A DNA stretch of 64,000 nucleotides, from the NCBI RefSeq assembly GCF_013409745.1, contig NZ_JACCBH010000001.1, forward strand, positions 1,302,001-1,366,000. The letters are read 5' to 3'. This stretch comes from Microbacterium pseudoresistens. Lineage in GTDB: Bacteria > Actinomycetota > Actinomycetes > Actinomycetales > Microbacteriaceae. The first letter of the stretch is position 1; each line of letters begins with the position of its first letter. A program made the position numbers and the translations under genes. Below the pieces are notes generated by a model. It saw nothing but the letters and a program-made list of their open reading frames with translations, had not been told where the DNA came from and did no database searches. Positions 36,053-44,805 of this stretch are shown here, piece by piece.

Positions 36053-37198
36053 ATGACAAACGCCACACCCGGCGACGCGCAAGTGGAGATCGTCGGTCTG
36101 TCGAAGCGGTTCAAACGCCGCTCCGGGGCCGGTGACGTCATCCCGATCGACGATGTCACCCTCTCAATCGCACCGGGGGAGTTCGTGGTCCTGCTCGGAC
36201 CGAGCGGATGCGGGAAGACCACCCTTCTTCGCAGTATTGCGGGGCTCGAGCGCCCGGATCAGGGCGTGATCCGGATCACCGGCAAGGAAGTCTTCAACGC
36301 CTCGCGCAAACTCTTCGTGCCGCCGAACCGGCGCCCGATCAGCATGATCTTCCAGTCCTATGCGCTCTGGCCGCACATGACCGTGTTCCAGAACATCGCG
36401 TATCCGATCACGTCGCGCAGTCGAGTCGGTCGCGCCGAGGTACGTGCCGGGGTGGAGCGTGCTCTCACCCAGGTCGGCCTGTCCGGCCTCGGCAGCCAGT
36501 ACCCGGGCCAGCTCTCGGGAGGGCAGCAGCAGCGGGTGGCGCTCGCCCGTGCGCTCGTGACCGACGCCAAGGTTCTGCTGTTCGACGAGCCGCTGTCGAA
36601 CGTCGACGCCAAGGTGCGTGAAGAGCTGCGGGCGCAACTCATCGAGATGCAGCGCGAGTTCGGCTTCACCGCGATCTACGTCACTCACGACCAGGCCGAG
36701 GCGATGGAGCTGGCCGACCGGATCGCAGTGCTGAACTCCGGTCACATCGAACAGTTGGCGGCGCCGCGCGAGGTGTACTCGCGTCCGGCAACACGCTATG
36801 TCGCGGAGTTCGTCGGTGCGGCCAACCTCTACGAGGGTTCGGTCGCGGCGGTTTCGGGCGGGACCGTCTCGGTGGACACACCGCTGGGCCGCCTCGTGGT
36901 CGCCGACCACGGCGTGCCGGTGAACGTCGACGACAGGGTCAGCGTCATGTTCCGCCCCGAGGACGTGGAGCTGTCCACGACGCTCTCCGACGCGGAGAAC
37001 GTGAGGGCGGCGACGATTCTGCGCACCAACTTCGTCGGGGCGCAGCAGACCGTCGTGCTCGAGGCCGGAGATGTCCGGATCCAGGCGATCATCGATCGAG
37101 ACGCCTCCGCGCCGGAAGGCGCGGAGGCGTCGGTCCGGATCGCCCGCGACGACCTCAGCATCCTTCCGTACGAGGAACGCGCGGGAGGCGCAGCATGA
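36053..37198 (+). CDS. ABC transporter ATPase (Fe3+/polyamine type)
   Basis: A 381-residue ATPase. Walker A is GPSGCGKTT (~49-57), the Q-loop lies in IFQSYALWPHM, the signature is LSGGQQQRV (~148-156), Walker B is VLLFDEPLSNVD (~168-179) and the switch His is in VTHDQAEAM. A C-terminal TOBE domain (~250-381) binds regulatory signals or ligands. FbpC/PotA-type. Its end overlaps the permease gene by an ATGA, completing a binding-protein/ATPase/permease importer. Confidence 0.93.
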   Translation: MTNATPGDAQVEIVGLSKRFKRRSGAGDVIPIDDVTLSIAPGEFVVLLGPSGCGKTTLLRSIAGLERPDQGVIRITGKEVFNASRKLFVPPNRRPISMIFQSYALWPHMTVFQNIAYPITSRSRVGRAEVRAGVERALTQVGLSGLGSQYPGQLSGGQQQRVALARALVTDAKVLLFDEPLSNVDAKVREELRAQLIEMQREFGFTAIYVTHDQAEAMELADRIAVLNSGHIEQLAAPREVYSRPATRYVAEFVGAANLYEGSVAAVSGGTVSVDTPLGRLVVADHGVPVNVDDRVSVMFRPEDVELSTTLSDAENVRAATILRTNFVGAQQTVVLEAGDVRIQAIIDRDASAPEGAEASVRIARDDLSILPYEERAGGAA

Positions 37199-38943
37199 GC
37201 ACGCTGACGGCTCCGGGGTCGGCGACCGAGACCTCCGCCGACTCCGCTCCGAAGGACCGGCATGCGCTGCAGGCGACGCTTGTCCGTGTGGGCGTCCTGA
37301 CCGTCGTCGTCGTTCTGCTGGCGCTGCTGATCTATCCGATCAGCCGCATGGTGATCAAGGCTCTCGCCCCCGAAGGCGTGCTCGATCTCAGTGCCTTCGC
37401 GAGGGTCACGCAGTCCGAATGGTTCTGGGACGTCATGCGCGACACGCTCCTCGTGGTCGGCAGCTCCGCTGTGATCGCGCTCGTGATCGGGGCCGTCCTG
37501 GCGTGGCTCAACGAGCGCACCGACGCCGGGCTCGGATGGCTCGGCGGGTTCATGCCGCTCATGCCGCTGCTCGTTCCGCCGATCGCGACGGCCGCGGGGT
37601 GGTACTTCCTCGCGGCTCCGGACGTCGGCTTCCTCAACGGCCTGCTCCATCTGCTTCCCGGCAACCCCCAGGTCAACGTGCTCACCGTGCCCGGGCTGGT
37701 TTTCGTGTACGTGCTCGAGATGATCCCGTACGCGTACATCACGATCTCCGGTGCGCTCCGCAACCTCGACCCGGCGCTGGAGGAGGCGTCACGGGTCAGC
37801 GGAGCAGGGCTGGTCAAGACGCTCTTCCGGGTGTCGCTGCCCGCGGTCTCGCAGTCGATCGTCTCGGCCTTCTTCCTTCTCGTCGTGGTCGGATTCGCGA
37901 TCTACTCCGCTCCCGTCGTCATCGGCACCAACGCCGGGATCAACATCCTGTCGGTAGAGGTCGTCAAGCTGATGCAGTTCACCTACCCGGCCGATCTGCA
38001 ATCGGCGACCGTGCTGACAACGGTTCTGCTCGGGTTCGTGCTGTCGGCATGGGCGTTGCAGCAGGTGGTGACCAGCCGAGGCCGTTTCGCCATGATCAGC
38101 GGACGCAGCGGGCAGGGCAAGGTCGGCCTCGGCAAGTGGCGGCATCCGTTGCGCGCTCTGATGCTCGTCTATCTCGGGTTCACGACGGTCGTCCCGATCA
38201 TCGCTCTCCTCATCGTCTCGCTACAGCCGTTCTGGACGCCGGTGATCGATCCCGCCCACTTCACACTGCGGCACTTCGCCTCTGTCTTCGGCCGCGGGAA
38301 CTCGACCACGGCGCTGCAGACGAGCGTGACCCTCGGCGTGGTCGGCGGAGCGATCGCCGTCGCGATCTGCGTCCTCATCGCGATCGCCAAGCGTCGCACG
38401 TCGTACGGCTTCCTCATCGGCCGACGCCTCGCGAGGCTCGTGGACGGCGTGATGCGACTGCCGGCCGCCCTCAGCCACATCGTGATCGGGCTGGGCTTCA
38501 TCGTGGCTTTCAGCGGCCCGCCGTTCAACTGGAACGGAACGCTGATCATCCTGTTGCTGTGCTACCTCGTCGCCTTCATGCCACAGGCGACGACGACCAC
38601 CTCGAACGCGCTCTCGCAGATCGGCAACGAGCTGACCGAGGCGTCGTACATGTCGCACGCCGGGGAGATGCGCACGAACACGCGCGTGATCCTGCCGCTC
38701 GCGATCCCCGGCCTGCTCAGCGCATGGGCGTTGATGTTCGTCCTGTTCGCGAGTGAGATCTCGGCGTCGGTCATGCTCGCCGGAGCGCGCACTCCGGTGA
38801 TCGGCTTCGTCCTCGTGGACATCTGGGAGAACGGCACGGTCGGCCCGATGGCGGCCTTCGCGCTCGTGGTGACGGTGATCACGAGCACGGCGGTGTTGAT
38901 CCTGCTGCTGGCGGGCCGGCAGAAGTACCGGGTCCGACGATGA
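37195..38943 (+). CDS. Fused ABC transporter permease (FbpB type)
   Basis: A 582-residue protein with about 12 helices. It is two permease units fused, as in FbpB/AfuB. The two EAA loops are LEEASRVSGAGLVKTLFRVSLPA (~198-220) and LTEASYMSHAGEMRTNTRVILPLAIPG (~480-506). It sits in the cytoplasmic membrane and works with the ATPase at 36053 and the lipoprotein at 34930. Its stop overlaps the next gene, a metallo-hydrolase, by ATGA, so importer and catabolic genes are co-translated. Confidence 0.92.
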   Translation: MSTLTAPGSATETSADSAPKDRHALQATLVRVGVLTVVVVLLALLIYPISRMVIKALAPEGVLDLSAFARVTQSEWFWDVMRDTLLVVGSSAVIALVIGAVLAWLNERTDAGLGWLGGFMPLMPLLVPPIATAAGWYFLAAPDVGFLNGLLHLLPGNPQVNVLTVPGLVFVYVLEMIPYAYITISGALRNLDPALEEASRVSGAGLVKTLFRVSLPAVSQSIVSAFFLLVVVGFAIYSAPVVIGTNAGINILSVEVVKLMQFTYPADLQSATVLTTVLLGFVLSAWALQQVVTSRGRFAMISGRSGQGKVGLGKWRHPLRALMLVYLGFTTVVPIIALLIVSLQPFWTPVIDPAHFTLRHFASVFGRGNSTTALQTSVTLGVVGGAIAVAICVLIAIAKRRTSYGFLIGRRLARLVDGVMRLPAALSHIVIGLGFIVAFSGPPFNWNGTLIILLLCYLVAFMPQATTTTSNALSQIGNELTEASYMSHAGEMRTNTRVILPLAIPGLLSAWALMFVLFASEISASVMLAGARTPVIGFVLVDIWENGTVGPMAAFALVVTVITSTAVLILLLAGRQKYRVRR

Positions 38944-39986
38944 GCCCTCCGGTGCCCTCGACGAAGGTCGAACCCTCGGCCGCGGCCGAGCAGATCGCCC
39001 ACGGCACCTGGTGCATTCCCGTGCCGATGCCGGGCCACAGCTTCGGCGAGGTCAACGTCTACGTGCTTGAGACCGAGGACGGCCTCGTCCTCATCGACAC
39101 GCCGTGGGGGACGCCCGAAGCCGTGGCGCATCTCGAGGCCGGGATCGCGCACACCGGGCACGCGGTCGCCGATGTGCGGCTCGTGCTGCTGACGCACTAC
39201 CACGAGGACCATTCGGGAGCCGCGGGGTCGTTCTCCGTGCATCACGGGGCCGAGGTCGTCATGCATGCGGCGGATGCCGCGTGCTACGAGCGCCGGTTCG
39301 GGGGGAGTGCGGCGTTCGCCGAGGCGATCGACGAATGGGCCGACGTGACGGGCGCGGACGATGCCGCGCGTCGCTCGTACCACGATCAGTTCCGGGAGCT
39401 CAGCGGCTATGCGATCGCTGTCGACGTGGGTCGCCCGGTGCTCGGCGGCGAGACGCTGGTGCACGGAGGACGCGAGATCAGGGTCGTGCACACCCCGGGT
39501 CACACACCTGGCAGCACGAGTTACCTGGACGTGTCGACGGGATTCGTCTTCAGCGGGGATCACGTCTTCGACCGGCGTCGATCGAATGCGGTGAGTCGGC
39601 CCTACAACGTCGATCGTCCGATCGCCACGTACTGGGAGTCGTGCCGTCTGCTGGAGACGCTGTCGCCGGTGCGGGTGTATCCGGGGCACGGCGGGCCCAT
39701 CCTCGATCTCGACGCGAGATTCCGGTACTTGGAGGATGTGTGCCGGCGCAAACTCGCAGAAGTCGTGGCGCTCGCCGAGACCCGTACCGCATGGGCGGTG
39801 GCACAACGGGTGAAGCGGCGCTCGCCCTGGGGGCAGCTCGACGCGAACGCGAAACTCGCCGCGACGGGGGAGGCGCTGGCGTATCTCAAGGAAGCGCACG
39901 ATGCCGGCGCGGTGCGGAGGATCGCCGGGGTGCCCGCGCGATGGGAAGCGGTGCAGGGGGACACGAGGGGGAATGAGCACCAATGA
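38940..39986 (+). CDS. Metallo-beta-lactamase-fold hydrolase
   Basis: A 348-residue MBL-fold protein. The metal-binding motif is THYHEDHSG (H-x-H-x-D-H, ~83-91), with later ligands in HTPGHTPGS, SGDHVF and YPGHGGP. After the MBL core there is a ~90-residue helical C-terminal extension, as in LACTB2/glyoxalase II-like proteins. The family hydrolyses esters, lactones or thioesters. In an operon of CoA-ester enzymes an acyl-CoA thioesterase or a lactonase is plausible. ATGA overlaps at both ends show tight coupling. Confidence 0.85.
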   Translation: MSPPVPSTKVEPSAAAEQIAHGTWCIPVPMPGHSFGEVNVYVLETEDGLVLIDTPWGTPEAVAHLEAGIAHTGHAVADVRLVLLTHYHEDHSGAAGSFSVHHGAEVVMHAADAACYERRFGGSAAFAEAIDEWADVTGADDAARRSYHDQFRELSGYAIAVDVGRPVLGGETLVHGGREIRVVHTPGHTPGSTSYLDVSTGFVFSGDHVFDRRRSNAVSRPYNVDRPIATYWESCRLLETLSPVRVYPGHGGPILDLDARFRYLEDVCRRKLAEVVALAETRTAWAVAQRVKRRSPWGQLDANAKLAATGEALAYLKEAHDAGAVRRIAGVPARWEAVQGDTRGNEHQ

Positions 39987-40459
39987 ACAGTCTGTTCTTC
40001 GAGGATCTCGAAGTCGACCAGTCCTGGATCAGCCGGGCGCGGACGGTGACCGAGGCCGACGTCGTCGGGTTCGCGGGGTTGAGCGGTGACTTCAATCCGA
40101 TCCACCTCGATGCCGAATCGACCAAGGAGGGCCCCTTCGGCGAGCGCATCGCCCATGGCGTGCTCGGCATCGCGATGGCGACCGGATTCCTCGACGCACT
40201 CGGCCTGTTCGCAACCACGATGGCGGCGATGCTCAGCATCGACGATTGGCAGTTCAGGGTGCCGATCCGCATCGGAGACACGCTCCGGCTCCGGATGACG
40301 ATCGAGGCGCTCCGCCTGACCAGCAAGGGTGAGAACGGCGTGGTGCGGCGTCGGCTCGAGTTGATCAATCAGGAGGACGTCGTCGTGCAGCACGGCGTCA
40401 TCACCGTGCTCATCCGCTCCCGGACGAGCCGGGACGTTCGAACTCGGAAGGATGGGTAA
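39983..40459 (+). CDS. MaoC-like (R)-specific enoyl-CoA hydratase
   Basis: A 158-residue hot-dog hydratase with the full MaoC motif: FAGLSGDFNPIHLD (Asp/His pair, ~30-43) followed by RIAHGVLG (~54-61). It begins FFEDLEVDQSWISRARTVTEADVVGF. It is a close paralogue of the protein at 54771: both share TMAAML, the IGDT-LRL segment and GVVRRRLELINQ-type sequence. (R)-hydratases add water to trans-2-enoyl-CoA. Start and stop overlap the neighbouring genes. Confidence 0.88.
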   Translation: MNSLFFEDLEVDQSWISRARTVTEADVVGFAGLSGDFNPIHLDAESTKEGPFGERIAHGVLGIAMATGFLDALGLFATTMAAMLSIDDWQFRVPIRIGDTLRLRMTIEALRLTSKGENGVVRRRLELINQEDVVVQHGVITVLIRSRTSRDVRTRKDG

Positions 40460-41424
40460 TGACGATTCGCAACGCCTTGGTCACCGGAGCCACCGGCATG
40501 CTGGGATCGCACATCGTGGACGGCCTCGTGGGCAGCGGGGTGGAGGTGATCGCCACCGACCTCGCGCCGCCGGAGAAGGGCTATGCGTGGGAGGCGCCGG
40601 CGAGCGCGGTCACCTACGCCCCGGGCGACATCCGCGACAAAGACCTCATCGGTGACCTCGTGGCGAGGGCCGACGTCGTCGTGCACGTCGCGGCCGTGCT
40701 CTCCAAAGCGCAGGGCGATCCGCCCGGCCCCATCATGGAGGTGAACATTGCCGCGACGCATGCCCTGTTCGAGGCGGCGGCGAGGACGGGCACGAAGGTC
40801 GTCTTCGCCTCGTCGGGATCGGTGTACGGCCCCAACCGCGACGCGGTCGACGGCACGCCCGCGCCCGCGTTCGTGGAGGACGATCCGTCGTACGATCTGG
40901 GCTTCTACGCGCTGAGCAAGCACGTCAACGAACTTCATGCCGAGGCCTTCGGCCGTCTCGAGGGTCTGTCGTGGGTCGCGCTGCGCTGTTCGGCGATGTT
41001 CGGCTCGCGGCTCCGGATGGGCCTGACGACGCGATGGCTGCTCTCCGTTCTCGACGACGTCGAGGCCGGGCGCACGCCGCGTGTCGATGGCGATCCCAAC
41101 GGCGGACTCGACTGGATCCACGTCGCCGATGCGGCGGAATGCTTCGTGCGCGCCGTGACGCGCGATGTGCCGAACGGTCCCATCAACGTGTCCACCGGCG
41201 TCGCCACGCGGCTCGAGGATGCGTGCCGGGCCGTCCTGGCCGCTGCGGGGTACCCCCAGGACATCGAGTGGACCGGCGCGCATCGGCCCGATGGTCGATT
41301 CTCGAGCGCGCGATACTACAGTTCGGAGCGCGCCGGAGAGGTGCTGGGCTTTCGGCCGGCCACGGACGTCTCGATCGGAATGGACGCGTTCGTCGCTTGG
41401 CGCAACGCGATGAAGGGAGCCTGA
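40459..41424 (+). CDS. NAD-dependent epimerase/dehydratase-type SDR
   Basis: A 321-residue extended SDR. The Rossmann motif is GATGMLGSH (~10-18), with the acidic cofactor-binding Asp in ATDLAPP, a serine in FASSGSVYG (~116-124) and the catalytic YALSK (~151-155). Family members act on nucleotide sugars, but also on hydroxysteroids, 3-hydroxyacyl-CoA and dihydroflavonols. In this operon oxidation or reduction of a hydroxyacyl intermediate is more likely than sugar chemistry. Its start overlaps the upstream stop (TAATG). Confidence 0.85.
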   Translation: MTIRNALVTGATGMLGSHIVDGLVGSGVEVIATDLAPPEKGYAWEAPASAVTYAPGDIRDKDLIGDLVARADVVVHVAAVLSKAQGDPPGPIMEVNIAATHALFEAAARTGTKVVFASSGSVYGPNRDAVDGTPAPAFVEDDPSYDLGFYALSKHVNELHAEAFGRLEGLSWVALRCSAMFGSRLRMGLTTRWLLSVLDDVEAGRTPRVDGDPNGGLDWIHVADAAECFVRAVTRDVPNGPINVSTGVATRLEDACRAVLAAAGYPQDIEWTGAHRPDGRFSSARYYSSERAGEVLGFRPATDVSIGMDAFVAWRNAMKGA

Positions 41425-41425
41425 C

Positions 41426-42187
41426 ATGGAGCTGGAGTGCTGGAAGTTCGAGGTGCTGACGGACGGCATCGCGGTCGTGACCTTCGACCGACCGCCGGTC
41501 AACGCGCAGAATCGGCGTTCACGCGAGGAGCTCATCTGGCTCATGGACGTCATCTCGGATCGCGCCGACATCAGTGTCGTGGTCCTCGCATCCGCCGGGC
41601 ACGTGTTCTCCGCGGGCGCGGACATCAAGGAACGCGTCACCATCTCGACGGATGACGGCGATTACCTCAAGCACAACCGGATCACCCGAGACTTCTTCTA
41701 CTCGGTGACCGATTGCGCCAAGCCGGTCGTCGCTGCCGTCAAGGGAGCCATGATCGGCGCCGGCTACGCACTGGCCGCCAACTGCGACATCCTGGTGGCA
41801 GGAGAGAGCGCGTACGTGCAGATGCCCGAGCTCGATCGCGGGCTCATGGGCGGGGCGAAGTTCCTGGAGCAGCATTTTCCTCGGGCTGTGGCCCGCCTCC
41901 TGTTCTTGACCGGGCGCAAGATCGATGCGCGCATGCTGTATCACTACGGCATGGTCGTCGATGTCGTCCCCGACGACGAAGTGCTGGAGGCGGCGCTGGA
42001 GATCGCGCGCGAGATCGCGGCGAAGGACTCCGGGGTCGTGAAGGCGGCGAAGGCGGCGTTCAACGCCGCAGAGCACATGCCTTTCCGCGAGGGGTACATC
42101 TTCGAGCAGACGATCACGAGGGAGCTCGCGACGTCGGAGTACACGCGTCGCTCGCAGCGCGAGTTCATCGACAAGAAGAGGCCCTGA
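41426..42187 (+). CDS. Enoyl-CoA hydratase/isomerase-family protein
   Basis: A 253-residue crotonase-fold protein. The oxyanion-hole segments are FSAGADIKE (~63-71) and KGAMIGAGYALAANCD (~106-121). In the active-site region the sequence is PELDRGLMGGAKFL rather than the usual PE-x-GL-x-PG-GGT, so the second catalytic Glu of a standard hydratase may be missing. It could act as an isomerase, hydrolase or retro-aldol enzyme of the crotonase superfamily. It starts one base after the upstream gene. Confidence 0.85.
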   Translation: MELECWKFEVLTDGIAVVTFDRPPVNAQNRRSREELIWLMDVISDRADISVVVLASAGHVFSAGADIKERVTISTDDGDYLKHNRITRDFFYSVTDCAKPVVAAVKGAMIGAGYALAANCDILVAGESAYVQMPELDRGLMGGAKFLEQHFPRAVARLLFLTGRKIDARMLYHYGMVVDVVPDDEVLEAALEIAREIAAKDSGVVKAAKAAFNAAEHMPFREGYIFEQTITRELATSEYTRRSQREFIDKKRP

Positions 42188-42191
42188 CCTC

Positions 42192-43163
42192 ATGAGCCGC
42201 AGCATCGTGGTCGCGCGGTTCGGCGGTCCGGACGCGCTGGAGCTCACCGACGGCGAAGAGCCGCACGCCGGACCGTCTCAGGTGCGGGTTCGTGTCACCG
42301 CGGCAGGGCTGAACCCCGTCGACCTCCGGATCGCCGAGGGAGGAGCGACGGCGCAGCGCTTCGGCGTCGCTCCACCGTTCATCAACGGGAACGACTTCGC
42401 GGGCGTCATCGACGAGGTCGGCTCGGCGGTGACCGAGTGGTCCGTGGGCGATCGGGTGTACGGCGGAGCACGCTGCCGCGCCCAGGTCGACCATCTGATC
42501 ATCGACGACGTGTCGACGCTGAACCCCACCCCGGAGTCACTCGACGATGTGCGCGCCGCGGTGCTTGACATCGCCGGGCGCACCGCGCTGGCAGGCATCC
42601 GCGCATTGCGCCTCGGTGACGCGGACACCGTGCTCGTGACCGCGGCCGCGGGCGGCTGCGGCGTCATCGCGTGCCAGCTCGCCCGGCAGACGGGGGCCGC
42701 GGTGGTGGGTACGGCATCGGCGCACAATCATGAGTTCCTGCGCTCGCTGGGAGTCGCCGCCGTCGAGTACGGGCCGGGCGTCGAGGACCGCATCCGCTCT
42801 GTGGCCCCCGGAGGCATCACGGCGGTCTTCGACGGTCAGGGTCGCGCCTCGATCGTACTCGCCCTGGCGCTGGGCGTGCCGCCATCAAGGATCAACTCCA
42901 TCGCCGATCGGCAGGCTGCCGAACAGGTCGGAGCGCTCTCGGTCGGCCGCGCCACGACGCCGACAAGCGAGGTCCGCCACGTCGCGCAGGCGGTGGCGGC
43001 CGGCGCCCTGCGCGTGCACATCGACGGGACGTACCCCCTTGATGAGGTGCGCGACGCTTATCATCGGCTCGACAGCGGGCACGTCCGCGGCAAGCTCGCC
43101 CTGGTGCTGACCGATACGGCATCAGGAGGGCAACACGAGCTGCGGAGCAGGTGGTTAGCATGA
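42192..43163 (+). CDS. Quinone oxidoreductase-like medium-chain dehydrogenase
   Basis: A 323-residue zinc-free MDR protein. It has GNDFAGVIDEVGSAV (~66-80) and the NADPH-binding VTAAAGGCGVIACQLARQTGA (~150-170), and lacks the four structural-zinc cysteines. Relatives are NADPH-dependent enone, quinone or enoyl reductases. It could saturate or desaturate a conjugated intermediate, which matters because no acyl-CoA dehydrogenase is present. It ends the 33.9-43.2 kb operon and overlaps the convergent SnoaL-like gene by nine bases. Confidence 0.88.
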   Translation: MSRSIVVARFGGPDALELTDGEEPHAGPSQVRVRVTAAGLNPVDLRIAEGGATAQRFGVAPPFINGNDFAGVIDEVGSAVTEWSVGDRVYGGARCRAQVDHLIIDDVSTLNPTPESLDDVRAAVLDIAGRTALAGIRALRLGDADTVLVTAAAGGCGVIACQLARQTGAAVVGTASAHNHEFLRSLGVAAVEYGPGVEDRIRSVAPGGITAVFDGQGRASIVLALALGVPPSRINSIADRQAAEQVGALSVGRATTPTSEVRHVAQAVAAGALRVHIDGTYPLDEVRDAYHRLDSGHVRGKLALVLTDTASGGQHELRSRWLA

Positions 43164-43586
43164 GGTGTCCGCGGTAAGCACGCGGGAGGCGAACCGCCAG
43201 CCTTCTTCTCGCTTGACCAGACGATCCTCGTAACGGCCGGTGAGCTCTATGACCGGAGAAGATTCATCCCAACCCCCGTGAATCAGCAGCAGGTACGCGC
43301 GTCCGACAACGTCGTCTCCGTCGGCGCGGACACTGACATCGACCGTCACGTGCCGTCCGACGCCGTCGGTGCGCACGGGGAACGCGTCGCCCACTGCCTG
43401 CAGTTGCTCGACGCCGCGAGTGAGTTGGTCCCGGTACGGCAGCGACAGATACCCGTCGGGGGTGAAGCAGCCTGCCCATGCGGCGCCGTCCCCGGAATCG
43501 ATGCAGTGGCAGTAGTGGGCGTAGAGCTCGAGGATCTCGAGCCGATCCGCGATCTCCAGTCCCGCGATGCGCGCTTCGCCGCTCAT
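43155..43586 (-). CDS. SnoaL-like/NTF2-fold protein
   Basis: A 143-residue single-domain protein of the SnoaL_4/NTF2-like type. It shows IADRLEILELYAHYCHCIDSGDGAAWAGCFTPDGYL (split; ~11-46), the common start of this fold with Tyr and Asp residues lining a cone-shaped cavity. YEDRLVKREEGWRFASRVL is the usual C-terminal strand pair. Relatives are dehydratases, isomerases or cyclases of steroids and polyketides, or small ligand binders. It is co-translated with the alcohol dehydrogenase (ATGA). Confidence 0.78.
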   Translation of the reverse strand: MSGEARIAGLEIADRLEILELYAHYCHCIDSGDGAAWAGCFTPDGYLSLPYRDQLTRGVEQLQAVGDAFPVRTDGVGRHVTVDVSVRADGDDVVGRAYLLLIHGGWDESSPVIELTGRYEDRLVKREEGWRFASRVLTADTSC

Positions 43587-44707
43587 CGCGCCATCGAGAC
43601 GATTGCGCGTCCCGTGATGCGACCCGCCGCCAGGTCGTCGTATGCGGCGGGCGCATCATCGAGCGCGTAACGGCGGGTGATGAGCGAGGTGACGTCGAAG
43701 GTGCCGGATGCGGCCAGCCGTGCGACCTCGGGGAGGTCGGTCCGCGTGCGTCCGCCGTAGGATCCGACGATCTCCAGGCCACGGCGCACGACCGGGGTGA
43801 TCTCGACCTCGGCCGCGGAGCCCGCGGGAGCGATGCCGATGGCCACCATCCGTCCGCCGTCGGCGAGCATGCCGACGGCCTGCGCGAAGGTGGCGGGGTT
43901 TCCCAGCGCCTCGAAGGCGACGTCGACGCCTGCGGTGGTCATCGAGCGCACGGCCTCGACCGGGTCGGTGTCGCGGGCATCGACGGTGTCGGTCGCCCCG
44001 AGACCGCGAGCGTTGGCGAGCTTCTCCTCGACGATGTCGACGGCGATGATGCGCGTGGCGCCCGCGGCTGCCGCCATCGGGATGAGACTGGAACCGATTC
44101 CGCCCACGCCCACGATCGCGACCGTCATCCCGGGTTCGATCCGGCCCTGGCGGAAGGCGGCCCCGTAGGAGGTGAGACCGGCGCAGCCGAGGATGCAGGC
44201 GTCGGCGGCGTCGAGCCCGTCGGGGATCGGTGTGACGGCGGAGGCGGGGATCACGGCGTACTCGGCGAGACCGCCCATCGAGTACATCGCGAGGAAGGAG
44301 CCGTCGGGCATGGTCAGTCGACTCTTGCCGTCGTAGAGCGTGCCCTGCAGCCGGTTCTGCTGGAAGAACCGTACGCAGAGGTCGTCACGACCGCGTAGGC
44401 AGGCGTCGCATTCGGTGCAGGGCATGATGAAGCCGCTGATGACGTCCTCACCCGTGCGCAGTCCCTGCTCGTGAACACCGTCGCCGAGGGCGACGATGGT
44501 CCCGCTGACCTCGTGGCCGAGGACGGCCGGGCGGGGAAAGCCCACCTCGGATCGGATGACGTGCAGGTCGGTGTGGCACACACCGCAGGCGATCACTCGC
44601 ACCAGCACTTCTCCGGGGCCTGGAGACGGCGTTGGGATCTCCATGAGAGACAGGCTCGGGTCCGTGCCCGCAAGGACGGCGGCCTTCATCGTGTTCGGGA
44701 TGTTCAT
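43583..44707 (-). CDS. Zinc-dependent alcohol dehydrogenase
   Basis: A 374-residue zinc MDR enzyme. Catalytic-zinc motif CGVCHTDLH and GHEVSG, structural-zinc motif CTECDACLRGRDDLC and NAD loop IVGVGGIGSSLIPMAAAAGA are all visible. The long loop FFQQNRLQGTLYDGKSRL is characteristic of the class III-like/Rxyl_3153-type branch. I choose ATG 44707 because GGAGG stands five bases before it; ATG 44731 lacks a ribosome site. It diverges from the second CoA transferase across copy D of the 13-bp motif. Confidence 0.9.
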   Translation of the reverse strand: MNIPNTMKAAVLAGTDPSLSLMEIPTPSPGPGEVLVRVIACGVCHTDLHVIRSEVGFPRPAVLGHEVSGTIVALGDGVHEQGLRTGEDVISGFIMPCTECDACLRGRDDLCVRFFQQNRLQGTLYDGKSRLTMPDGSFLAMYSMGGLAEYAVIPASAVTPIPDGLDAADACILGCAGLTSYGAAFRQGRIEPGMTVAIVGVGGIGSSLIPMAAAAGATRIIAVDIVEEKLANARGLGATDTVDARDTDPVEAVRSMTTAGVDVAFEALGNPATFAQAVGMLADGGRMVAIGIAPAGSAAEVEITPVVRRGLEIVGSYGGRTRTDLPEVARLAASGTFDVTSLITRRYALDDAPAAYDDLAAGRITGRAIVSMAR

Positions 44708-44776
44708 CCAGTCCTCCGGCATCGTCGACATCGGGTGGGGATGCGGGCGAGCACCCCACAGAGCACTATAGCGTTA

Positions 44777-44789
44777 TGATATTTGATAC
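44777..44789. promoter_or_regulatory. Island motif, copy D (consensus form)
   Basis: TGATATTTGATAC lies between the divergent alcohol dehydrogenase and CoA transferase, 70 and 17 bases from their starts. It is identical to copy F on the opposite strand. Confidence 0.7.
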
Positions 44790-44805
44790 ACGAGAGGATG
44801 GCACG

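Noticed and set aside
44776-44805. ATG 44776 as start of the second CoA transferase
   Set aside because: It overlaps the regulatory motif and has no ribosome site. GTG 44806 has one and fits the family's N-terminus.
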